In this document: piece by piece, positions 30,301-38,266 of the stretch
How positions within the stretch are numbered: the stretch's first letter is position 1
Layout: each line of letters starts with the position of its first letter
DNA from: an uncultured Collinsella sp.
Lineage (GTDB): Bacteria > Actinomycetota > Coriobacteriia > Coriobacteriales > Coriobacteriaceae
Direction of reading: 5' to 3'
Assembly (NCBI GenBank): GCA_905197665.1
Contig: CAJJZP010000005.1
Coordinates: 77,359-141,358 of the forward strand
DNA length: 64,000 nucleotides
Notes under the pieces: generated by a model
Database searches by the model: none
Told to the model about the DNA's origin: nothing
What the model saw: the letters and a program-made list of their open reading frames with translations, nothing else
Translations under genes and position numbers: made by a program

Positions 30301-31602
30301 TTATTCCTTGTGGTCGGCGATATAGCCCAGAGCGACCGCCGCGTAAGCCGCGGCGCCAAGCGGCAGCTCGGCATCGTTAAAGCGCGCCTTGGGATGATGC
30401 TGGGCAAAATGCTCGTCCGTGTCGGTTACGGCCGCGCCCACGGTAAAGTACGCACTCGGAATCTCGCTCGAGATAAGCGCGAAGTCCTCACTCGCCATAG
30501 CATGGAAAAGCGGCAAGAAAGCCGCCTTGGTCAGCACTGCGCCCACGTAGCCAAGCGACGCCTGAGTCATATCGCTGTCGAGTACAAGCGGCGGAACATC
30601 CGAAAGCGTCTCGATGGTCACTGGCGTACGATATGTTGCGGCAACGCCGTTAACGACCTCCGCGATGCGGGTCTTGAGGTGTTCCATGAGCTCAACATCA
30701 AAGCCGCGCAGCGTTCCCTCGAGCACGCAGGTGTCGGGGATGACGTTGGCCGCCAAGCCGCCGGCAAACTTGCCAACGGTAAGTGCGACTTCCTTGGCCG
30801 CCGGCACCTCGCGGGCGATAAGCTCCTGGAGCGCCAGGTGCACATGGACGCCGGCCGTGATGGGGTCGATGCAGATCTCGGGGCTCGAGCCATGGCCGCC
30901 CTTGCCCTGGAGCGTGATGCGGAAACCGTACACGCCCGAAAGCGCCGGGCTCCCATAGAGCACCAGGCCGAGCGGCGATTGGCTGTTGACGTGCATGGCA
31001 AAGGCAGCCTGGGGTCGCGGGTTCTGCAGCAGGCCATCGGCGATGGCAGCGCGTGCCCCTTCAAAGGTCTCCTCGCCCGGCTGGAACAGCAACTTCACCG
31101 TGGCGTTGGCCTCCACAAGCTCGGCCTCGCGGGCCTTGAGCAGGCGCGCCGCACCAAGCAGCGCCGTCGCGTGCATATCGTGACCGCAAGCATGCATGCA
31201 GCCATTGGTGGATGCAAAGGGCTCGCCGGATTCCTCGACAACGGGCAGGGCATCCATATCGCCTCGGAGCATGACGACCGTTCCGGCCTGCTCGTCCTTG
31301 CACGTGCCATTGCCCTGAGCAGCCGCGGCCGCACCGGCACCGATCAGGCCAACGACGCAGGAACCGTCGACTAGCGTGGTATGGGGGATGTCCATCTCGT
31401 CCAGACGTGCCTGGATATAGGCAGACGTCTGCGGAAGATTGTTACCGAGCTCGGGCATCTGGTGTAGATCGTGTCGCCACGCAGCGAGCTCGTCTGCAAA
31501 AGCCTGAGCTTCTGCGACAAGACCGTCACCGATAGCGGTCTGCGCCGCTGTGGTAGCCTGAGGCGCTGGTTGCGGTTGAAGATCGGACAGAGCTGGTGCC
31601 AT
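30301..31602 (-). CDS. M20 family amidohydrolase (hippurate/acyl-amino-acid hydrolase type)
   Basis: 433 residues. It cleaves N-acyl amino acids or related amides using two metal ions. Visible motifs: RHDLHQMPELG, RGDMDALPVVEESG, CMHACGHDMHATALLGAA (metal-binding Cys/His cluster typical of the M20D group), FQPGEETFEGARAAI, GSPALSGVYG, HGSSPEICIDPI and a late FHAMASEDFAL. The N-terminus carries an Ala/Gln-rich, low-complexity stretch of about 35 residues. The start at ATG 31602 follows TGGAGGGC. It is cotranscribed with the broken MFS gene. Confidence 0.92.
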   Translation of the reverse strand: MAPALSDLQPQPAPQATTAAQTAIGDGLVAEAQAFADELAAWRHDLHQMPELGNNLPQTSAYIQARLDEMDIPHTTLVDGSCVVGLIGAGAAAAAQGNGTCKDEQAGTVVMLRGDMDALPVVEESGEPFASTNGCMHACGHDMHATALLGAARLLKAREAELVEANATVKLLFQPGEETFEGARAAIADGLLQNPRPQAAFAMHVNSQSPLGLVLYGSPALSGVYGFRITLQGKGGHGSSPEICIDPITAGVHVHLALQELIAREVPAAKEVALTVGKFAGGLAANVIPDTCVLEGTLRGFDVELMEHLKTRIAEVVNGVAATYRTPVTIETLSDVPPLVLDSDMTQASLGYVGAVLTKAAFLPLFHAMASEDFALISSEIPSAYFTVGAAVTDTDEHFAQHHPKARFNDAELPLGAAAYAAVALGYIADHKE

Positions 31603-31680
31603 AAATGCCCTCCAGTAACGTTTTTGCAGTAAGCACTTTGATAGCGTAAAGTGCAAGGTACAACTTTAAAGGCGAGGCAT

Positions 31681-31707
31681 AAAAAACGCCGCCCCAGGAG
31701 GGCGGCG
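31681..31707 (-). terminator. Terminator of the EamA permease gene
   Basis: CGCCGCCC/GGGCGGCG stem, 5-nt loop, minus-strand tail TTTTTT; 12 nt past the stop codon. Confidence 0.93.
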
Positions 31708-31718
31708 CAACAAGTTGT

Positions 31719-32702
31719 TTACAATTGCGGGCGCGGCTTTCGACGCAAAAAATCGAAGTGAGTCTCGCTCAAGATAATCGACAGGAAGATAAGCACAAAG
31801 CCGGCGAGCAGGCGCGAGGTGAGCGCCTCCCCCATCAGCAGCACCGAAAACAACACGCCCGAAGGCGATTCCATCGAAAGGAGCAGCGAGCCCGTCGAAG
31901 CCGGGACATGCGCCAGGCCGACGTTTTGGATGAGCAGAGCCACGCATGTGCAGCCCACCGAGAGAAACGCCATCACACAGATAAAATTCGGCGTCCACAC
32001 GGACAGAGGCGCTTGGGTCTCGAATAGCAGCGACGAGATCAGGCTCAGCACGCCATTGCCCACAAACATCCAAAACGTGATGACGTTGATGTCCATTTTG
32101 CGACCGTACTTGGCGGTCACCGCCATCTGGATGGCGAAGAAGACCGCGCCGCCCAGCGTAATGGCATCGCCGATATTGAACTCGACGCTATCGAGCGCCA
32201 CCAGGCCAATGCCCGCCAAGCACAGCAGTGCCGCGCCCAGGTTATAGCGGGTGAGTTTTTCGCCGCTCAGAAAATAGCTCGCAAAGGGCACGAGGATGCA
32301 GTACGTACCCGTCAAAAACGCGTTCTTGCCCGCCGTGGTGTGCGCCAGACCGACCGTCTGCAGGACGTAGGCGGCCCACATAAGTGTGCCCATTCCAAGT
32401 CCGACGATAAGATTGCGGGCGTTGAGGTGCGCGATGATGCGCTTGTGGAAGATGACAAACATGACCAACGCCGCAGGCAGAAAGCGCACGTAGAGCAGTT
32501 CAAACACCGGAATGGTGTCGAGCGCGTCCTTCATAGTGGTAAAGGAGTAACCCCAGATAATCGCCACCGAAAGCAGTAGAACTTTCCAGAACAACGGCGA
32601 GCGTGCGCCGGCACCCCGGGGAATACCACCCGCGCCCAAATCCTCACGGGCTACAGGGCTATCGGGCATGTTTTCGATTTCGTTGGCAGCGTATTGGGCC
32701 AT
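31719..32702 (-). CDS. EamA/DMT-family permease (RhaT-like)
   Basis: 327 residues with about ten membrane segments in two EamA repeats. The first repeat holds IIWGYSFTTMKDALDTIPVF, FLPAALVMFVIFHKR and KNAFLTGTYCILVPFASYFL; the second holds GDAITLGGAVFFAIQMAVTA and GSLLLSMESPSGVLFSVLLM. Members export amino acids, nucleotides or other metabolites; the substrate is not predictable. ATG 32702 follows GAGGATGTTCC. The first ~35 residues are polar. Flanked by its own terminator and the YhgE terminator, so it is transcribed alone. Confidence 0.92.
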   Translation of the reverse strand: MAQYAANEIENMPDSPVAREDLGAGGIPRGAGARSPLFWKVLLLSVAIIWGYSFTTMKDALDTIPVFELLYVRFLPAALVMFVIFHKRIIAHLNARNLIVGLGMGTLMWAAYVLQTVGLAHTTAGKNAFLTGTYCILVPFASYFLSGEKLTRYNLGAALLCLAGIGLVALDSVEFNIGDAITLGGAVFFAIQMAVTAKYGRKMDINVITFWMFVGNGVLSLISSLLFETQAPLSVWTPNFICVMAFLSVGCTCVALLIQNVGLAHVPASTGSLLLSMESPSGVLFSVLLMGEALTSRLLAGFVLIFLSIILSETHFDFLRRKPRPQL

Positions 32703-32773
32703 GGAACATCCTCGCACTCAATCTGGGCGTGGTGTCCGCACGCGTATGGCTGCGTGCCGCCTCATGGTCAAAT

Positions 32774-32807
32774 AAAAACGGGACGCGCCGGACCCCCGGC
32801 ACGCCCC
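32774..32807 (-). terminator. Terminator of the YhgE/Pip pair
   Basis: GGGACGCGCCGG/CCGGCACGCCCC stem (one mismatch), minus-strand tail GTTTTTATTTG; 95 nt past the second YhgE stop. Confidence 0.85.
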
Positions 32808-32902
32808 GCTACTGTAGCAACAACCAGCGTTGCACCGCAATCCAGCCCACTAAAGCGTCAGCAAAGTGAACCTCGATGTTTTGTCAATGTCACGCTGTTG
32901 CA

Positions 32903-35092
32903 CTAAATAAGCTTCGTGCTTTCAAGCTTTTCGATGATCCAGTCGTTGGCCTTGATGACCGGGCGGCGGAAGACGACGCCCAGGCCCAGCGACGGAATCA
33001 GATAGCTCGCCAAGATACCCAGCTCAACCCAGTACTCCATATGGTAGGCGCCAGCCATGGCGGCGTGCATGGCGTTGATGCCGTGGGTAAACGGCAGGAA
33101 CGGGTAGATCGCCTGGAACACAGGGCCGGTCATCTCGATGGGGAACGTACCGCCTGAACCGCCGACCTGCATGACCAACAGCACGACAGCGAGCGCCTTG
33201 CCGATATCGCCAAACGAAACCGTGAGCGTGTAGACGATATTGGAGAACACGAGACTCGCGACCCAGCCCGCCAGCACAAACTGCAGCGGGTTGTCGCATT
33301 GGATGCCAAAGAACAGGATGTCGCCCGCGCACACGAGTGTCGCCTGCAGCAGGGCCAGACCTCCAAAGAACAGGTAGCGGCCCAGGTAGATCTCGTGCAG
33401 GCGCACGGGGATCAGCTCGTTGATGAGCTCATCGTCAACCGATACCTTCATCATGGCCGCCAGCACGATCGAGCCGACCCACAGCGACAGGATCGTATAG
33501 AACGGCGCCATGGCCGAACCGTAATTGCGGATCGGATAGACCGGCTTGCGGTCGAGCGCGACGGGGCCGGAAAGCGACACGGCCAAACCCTCGGGATCGT
33601 TGCCGATCATCGTCTTGATCGTGGCAAGGTCGTCCGACATCAGGGCGCCATCGAGCTCGTCCTTAAAGGCGCTGATCTTGTCCGATGCCTCACCCAGCTG
33701 ATCAGAAGCCTTGTTGACCAGCTTTGCAGCCTTGGAGAGGCCCTTTGCCAGCGAACCGGATGCGTCGGTCAGACCGCTCACAGCGCTATCCAAGTCACCC
33801 GAGATACCGTTCAGGGAATCCAGAACGCCCGAAATGGTCTTCTTGAGCTCCTTGGCCTTAACCGAGAACGTGGAATCGTAGTCGGACTTGGCTCCCGAGA
33901 TACCCGCCTTGGCATCGGCGATGGCCTGGTCGACCTCGGCACGCGAGTTGTTGACCTCCGCCATGCCGTCCGAAAGGGACTTTGCGGTCGCCGTCAGGTC
34001 CTTCGCATTGTTGCGGTACTCCACGGCAATTCTGCCCAGCGACGTCGCAGCGGACTCGAGACCGTCTTTGAGCTTGTCATCACTCACCTGGTCGGCAAGG
34101 TTGCGGAGCTGATCGGCCATCGCATCGATATCGTCAGCACGCGTATTGAGCGCCGCTGCGGCTTCGTTGAGCTGAGACACCGTAAGGTAAACATGCTGAT
34201 TCGCGGCATCGAATGCCTTCGCAAGCTCGGTGGACACGTTGTCGAATGAGCCCGCGCTTCCGTCGATCGCGGTGTTGATGGCGTCGTTGGCTGCCTTGAG
34301 CGCTTCCTCGGAATCGCTCACACCGCTCTTGGCATGCTCCATCAGCTGCTTCGTCGACTCATCGACGGTGCCCGTCTGCTTGAGCATACCGCCCGCCGAC
34401 GTCAGCGAATCGGACGTGGAGCTCAAAACGCCCGCCAGCGACGTTGCGCTGGTCTGAATGTCCTGCAGGTCCTGGACCGAATCGCCCAGCGCAGAGGAAA
34501 GATTGGCGATAAAGTTGCTCACCTGGTCGGTGCTCATATAGTCGAGCAGGCTGGACACGGTTTTAAGACCGATGCTCGTAATGGTTTCGGTAAAGGTCTC
34601 GTTGACCTGACTCTGGACGGCGCTCGAGCCTTTCTCGGTCACGATCTGCGCGATGGCGTTGGCCTTCTGGTTCTCGTAGAACTCGATATCGGCGTGCTTC
34701 ACGTCGGTCGAAAAGAGCGTCATCATGTCGGCGCTAAACGTCTTAGGGATAACGACGGCAGCGTAGTACGCGCCCGACTTAACGCCCTCAATCGCCTTAT
34801 CGCGGTCGTTGAGAACGACCCAGTCAAAGTTCTCGTTGCCGCGCAGAGTGGCGGTTACGTTTTCGCCCACGTTGACCTCGACGGGAATCAGATCGCTCTC
34901 GTAACCCTCGTCGGTGTTGACCACTGCAATCTTAAGGTTGCCGGTATTGCCGTAGGGATCCCAGCTGCCGGCGATGTTAAACCATGCATAGAGACACGGA
35001 ACGATGATCAGGCCCATCACGACGACCATGCCGATCACGGAGCGAGACACGTTTTGGACATCACGCTTAAACAGGTGCAGGATGTTTTTCAT
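32903..35092 (-). CDS. YhgE/Pip-family membrane protein, second of a pair
   Basis: 729 residues. An N-terminal membrane helix (VVVMGLIIVPCLYAWFNIAG) is followed by the family signature SWDPYGNTGNLKIAVVNTDE, a long extracellular part (about 45-480) rich in Ala/Ser/Leu/Asp heptads likely to be coiled coil (FDNVSTELAKAFDAA, DAMADQLRNLADQV), and a C-terminal block of about six helices of ABC-2 permease type (APFYTILSLWVGSIVLAAMM, PFLPFTHGINAMHAAMAGAY). Relatives include the Lactococcus phage infection protein Pip and ESX/type VII-linked YhgE/YueB. Its start codon directly abuts the stop of the first YhgE gene (TAAATG), so the two are translationally coupled. Confidence 0.9.
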   Translation of the reverse strand: MKNILHLFKRDVQNVSRSVIGMVVVMGLIIVPCLYAWFNIAGSWDPYGNTGNLKIAVVNTDEGYESDLIPVEVNVGENVTATLRGNENFDWVVLNDRDKAIEGVKSGAYYAAVVIPKTFSADMMTLFSTDVKHADIEFYENQKANAIAQIVTEKGSSAVQSQVNETFTETITSIGLKTVSSLLDYMSTDQVSNFIANLSSALGDSVQDLQDIQTSATSLAGVLSSTSDSLTSAGGMLKQTGTVDESTKQLMEHAKSGVSDSEEALKAANDAINTAIDGSAGSFDNVSTELAKAFDAANQHVYLTVSQLNEAAAALNTRADDIDAMADQLRNLADQVSDDKLKDGLESAATSLGRIAVEYRNNAKDLTATAKSLSDGMAEVNNSRAEVDQAIADAKAGISGAKSDYDSTFSVKAKELKKTISGVLDSLNGISGDLDSAVSGLTDASGSLAKGLSKAAKLVNKASDQLGEASDKISAFKDELDGALMSDDLATIKTMIGNDPEGLAVSLSGPVALDRKPVYPIRNYGSAMAPFYTILSLWVGSIVLAAMMKVSVDDELINELIPVRLHEIYLGRYLFFGGLALLQATLVCAGDILFFGIQCDNPLQFVLAGWVASLVFSNIVYTLTVSFGDIGKALAVVLLVMQVGGSGGTFPIEMTGPVFQAIYPFLPFTHGINAMHAAMAGAYHMEYWVELGILASYLIPSLGLGVVFRRPVIKANDWIIEKLESTKLI

Positions 35093-37918
35093 TTATGCCT
35101 CACCTCCTTTAGAGTGCTTGCCAAACAGGGTGGTGTCCCCGTCGTTTCCGTTTACGTTGTCAGCGCCGTCGGCATCTTGAGCCTTACGATGCGCACCGAT
35201 ATGCGGCAGACGGCTCGTAGGCTGTTCGCCTCCCTTGGCGCCACGCTCGCTGGCGTTGAGACCAAACATGCGACGGGCGGCAGGGATGGCAGCCGTGTGC
35301 TCGCGCATCTCGCGGCGAAGGTCCTCGTCCGAAAGCGCCGAGATACGCATCTGGGTATTGAGGCTCGCACGGATGTATTCGATGTTGATGAGCCAGCCGC
35401 AGATGGCGATAACCGAAATGATCCAGATAACGAGCAGGATGATCTTGCCGTTATTGTCGATATCGAGCACCGTCGAAAGCACAAAGAGCAGAACCTGCAC
35501 GCCTACCACGGCGGCAAAACCGCCCTTGATGTAGTACGGGTAGCGATGCTCAAACGCCACGGCATGATCGAGCAGCTCGCGACGGTACGAATCGGAATCG
35601 AGCATGACACGCATGGCCGTGCGCAGCGAGTAGCGCTGGCGCGGCAGGTCGTTGGACTCGCAAATCATCATACCGGTCGTGGAAAGCTGTTTATCAAAGA
35701 GAAGGTTGAGATTGAGCAGCAGCGGACGCAGCTGCAGGCCGATAAAGAGCGCCACGATCAAGAACACGCCCAGAATGCACAGGTTAAACAGGTAGTTGAA
35801 CGAATACATGCCGCCGACCGTCTCGCGCAGCAGATTGATGCCGTAGGTAAAGGGCAGCAGCGGATGCAGCCATTGGAAGAAACCTGGCATCATCTCGATG
35901 GGATACATGCCCGACGAGCCGGGGATCTGCACAATGACGAGGATGACGCCAATGGCTTTACCGATATGCTTAAAGGTGGTGGACAGCGCATAGATGATGT
36001 TGACGTAGGTGAACGAGATAGCGATGCCGCCCAGCACAAAGAGCAGCGGATTGACGCACTGAACGCCAATGACCAGGTCGCCCACCGTAACGATAATGGC
36101 CTGGAACGCGCCCAGGATCACCAGCAGCAGCCAGCGGCCAAAGTAGCCCTGACGCGCCGTAAAGCTACCGATGCCCTCGCGGTCGACCTCGAGCTTGTAG
36201 ATGGCGATGAGCACGTAGCCGCCTACCCACAGCGCCAGATTGGTGTAGAAGGGCGCGATGCCCGAGCCAAAGCTCTTGACCGGATAGATTGACTTGGATG
36301 TCAGCTCAACCGGAGATGCCATGAAATCTGCCACGTCATTGACGTCGACGTCCATGAGGTCGGCTAACTCGCCCATAGACTCAGAGGTCTGCAGCGCCGC
36401 AATGTCATTGGCGGCGGTCGCGAGCTTGTCCTGAACCTTGGCAAGGGAGGCGTCGGTTTGGGACAGCGTGGTCTTTGCCTGCTTGAGCGTGGCGTCGAGC
36501 TGCGCCAGCGTGCCGCGCGCGCTCGCTATCGTGGGGGTCATGCCCGACACAATGCCGGTCAAATCGCCCGAAACGGCGGCAAAGGAGTCAAGCGCGCTCG
36601 AAGCCTTCGGCAGCGCGTTTTGACCCAGATCTGCCTGGGCCTGGCCAAGGTTGGTCGCCCCGGTCTGAATTGCGTTATTGATAGCGTCGCTGGCACCCGA
36701 GACAGCCGCGGCATCATTTGCCATGGCGCTCGACTGCGCGGACAGACTGTTCTTGATACTCTGCAGCTGGTCGTTCTGCTTCTTGAGCGTATCGATCGTC
36801 GAGGCGATCAGTGCGTCGATCTGATCCGATCCCGTCGAGGTATCGCCGGCAAGAATCTGCAGGTGGCCGATAACTGCGGTGTTGTGATCGATCGTTGCCT
36901 GGAGAGACTCGAGCGAGTTGTCGATGCGGGTGGTCGTAGATGTGACCGTGCCCGTCAACTTGCCGATGGCAGCATTCGCGGAAGCCGACGTCTTGGTTAG
37001 CGCAAGGCTGCCCTCCGAAAGTGCCTTGGAGAGCGAGGTGATGGACTTGCCAGCCGTGGTACGAGCTTCGACCAGCAGATCATTACCCTGAGCGATTGCC
37101 TGCGTTAGCGAAGGCGCCTGTCCCTGCAGGCCCGCCAACGCAGCATCGGCCGAAGCAATCGAGCTGCTCGTCTTGTCGATGGCGGTGTTCATGTCGCCGA
37201 TGGAATCACGTACCTCGCCCAAGGTATCGGATGCCTCGGACACCGAGCTTGCCAGCGAATCCTGCGTCTGGGTTGCCTTGTCCTTTAGATCGACTCCGGC
37301 ATCTTTGGCAATGCCGGCAACGGTCTCGCCCACCGTAGAGACAAATTCCGAGTTTATCTGCTCCTCGATGGTGTTGGCACCGGTATCGGTAACCTTGGGC
37401 GCAATGGCGCTCTTTTTCTCGTTGACGTAATAGGTGAGCTTCGGCTGATGGTAATTGCCGTCGAGCATCGAGACGAGATTGTCAGAGAAGTTCTTGGGAA
37501 TCACGATGGCAGCATAGTATTCGCCACTTTCGACGCCCTCTTTGGCATCTGCCGCCGAGTCGACGAAGGTCCAGCCAAGCTGGTCGTTCTTCTTGAGCTG
37601 GTCGACCACCTTATCGCCTGCGTTGAGCTCGCCCACTAGGTCGTTCTGGGTGCCCTGATCGTTGTTGGCGATGGCGATCTTGATGCCCTGGGTGTTTCCA
37701 TACGGATCCCAGTTGGCCACGATGTTGTACCAGGCATACAGCGAGGGAATCACGCACACGCCCAGGGTAACCACCAGGGCGACGGGGTTCACGATCAATC
37801 GCTTGATGTCGCGTTTAAAGATTGCAAAGGAAACCTTTGCATCGGATAGTTTGCTGCCGAGACTCACGCTTGGACCATCCATCCTATCGTTTAGCCGAAT
37901 CATGCTATTAACAACCAT
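35093..37918 (-). CDS. YhgE/Pip-family membrane protein, first of a pair
   Basis: About 940 residues with the same plan as its neighbour: IFKRDIKRLIVNPVALVV, GVCVIPSLYAWYNIVANWDP, a long coiled-coil-rich outside region, then the permease-like block (APFYTNLALWVGGYVLIAIY, PLLPFTYGINLLRETVGGMY). It differs in a C-terminal cytoplasmic extension of about 210 residues with two more membrane segments (GFAAVVGVQVLLFVLSTVLD, GKIILLVIWIISVIAICGWL) and a polar tail. The start is uncertain: ATG codons at 37918, 37903 and 37882 all lack a good ribosome site; the first is given. A 12-bp dyad (GTACAGATGTAC) lies about 80 bp upstream. Confidence 0.88.
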   Translation of the reverse strand: MVVNSMIRLNDRMDGPSVSLGSKLSDAKVSFAIFKRDIKRLIVNPVALVVTLGVCVIPSLYAWYNIVANWDPYGNTQGIKIAIANNDQGTQNDLVGELNAGDKVVDQLKKNDQLGWTFVDSAADAKEGVESGEYYAAIVIPKNFSDNLVSMLDGNYHQPKLTYYVNEKKSAIAPKVTDTGANTIEEQINSEFVSTVGETVAGIAKDAGVDLKDKATQTQDSLASSVSEASDTLGEVRDSIGDMNTAIDKTSSSIASADAALAGLQGQAPSLTQAIAQGNDLLVEARTTAGKSITSLSKALSEGSLALTKTSASANAAIGKLTGTVTSTTTRIDNSLESLQATIDHNTAVIGHLQILAGDTSTGSDQIDALIASTIDTLKKQNDQLQSIKNSLSAQSSAMANDAAAVSGASDAINNAIQTGATNLGQAQADLGQNALPKASSALDSFAAVSGDLTGIVSGMTPTIASARGTLAQLDATLKQAKTTLSQTDASLAKVQDKLATAANDIAALQTSESMGELADLMDVDVNDVADFMASPVELTSKSIYPVKSFGSGIAPFYTNLALWVGGYVLIAIYKLEVDREGIGSFTARQGYFGRWLLLVILGAFQAIIVTVGDLVIGVQCVNPLLFVLGGIAISFTYVNIIYALSTTFKHIGKAIGVILVIVQIPGSSGMYPIEMMPGFFQWLHPLLPFTYGINLLRETVGGMYSFNYLFNLCILGVFLIVALFIGLQLRPLLLNLNLLFDKQLSTTGMMICESNDLPRQRYSLRTAMRVMLDSDSYRRELLDHAVAFEHRYPYYIKGGFAAVVGVQVLLFVLSTVLDIDNNGKIILLVIWIISVIAICGWLINIEYIRASLNTQMRISALSDEDLRREMREHTAAIPAARRMFGLNASERGAKGGEQPTSRLPHIGAHRKAQDADGADNVNGNDGDTTLFGKHSKGGEA

Positions 37919-37998
37919 TGTACGGAGGCACTTTAGCGTGTCGCGGCACAATGGTGCTGAGTTTTGCGGGTAGCAATATACTACGAAGATAAGTTAAC

Positions 37999-38010
37999 GT
38001 ACAGATGTAC
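37999..38010. promoter_or_regulatory. GTACAGATGTAC dyad upstream of the YhgE genes
   Basis: Perfect GTAC/GTAC flanks with nearly symmetric context, about 80 bp before the first yhgE start, with TAGTATATT (possible -10) between on the minus strand. Such short dyads are typical TetR-type operators, but no regulator gene is adjacent. Confidence 0.35.
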
Positions 38011-38070
38011 AGTATCTCAAATTCCCGCAGCTCCCAAAACCACAACCCGCACAAACTAGCAGTTCGACTA

Positions 38071-38149
38071 GTCGTTGGGGACGTTCTTAAACGACCAGTC
38101 AAACAAGAACGTCCCCAACGACCAGTCATTTAAGAACGTCCCCAATGAC
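38071..38149. repeat. Triple 18-bp repeat block (GAACGTCCCCAACGAC)
   Basis: GTCGTTGGGGACGTTCTT (38071-38088), its perfect complement AAGAACGTCCCCAACGAC (38105-38122), and a third copy with one change, AAGAACGTCCCCAATGAC (38132-38149). ACGACCAGTCA occurs twice between them at a 27-bp period. Confidence 0.85.
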
Positions 38150-38167
38150 TACTCCGTACAAAAGCAA

Positions 38168-38235
38168 ACGAGAGTGGAAAATCCCCCACTTCAAGCCCGC
38201 GTTCGAGCCAAAAGTGGGAAATTATCCACTCTCGT
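38168..38235 (-). terminator. Long hairpin downstream of htpG
   Basis: ACGAGAGTGGA/TCCACTCTCGT outer stem plus CCCACTT/AAGTGGG inner stem around a 20-nt GC-rich loop; the minus-strand tail is TTGCTTTTG, 31 nt past the htpG stop. Probably terminates htpG; the size suggests a repeat element adopted as a terminator. Confidence 0.65.
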
Positions 38236-38266
38236 TCTAATCTGGTTACGGTGCCGTATCCCCGAA

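Larger units (their letters stand above)
37919..38266. other. Gap between htpG and the YhgE genes: palindromic repeats, no gene
   Basis: 348 bp. From right to left it holds the htpG hairpin (38168-38235), three copies of a GAACGTCCCCAA block (38071-38149), a CGACTAGTCG dyad and the GTACAGATGTAC dyad in the presumed yhgE promoter. Confidence 0.75.
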
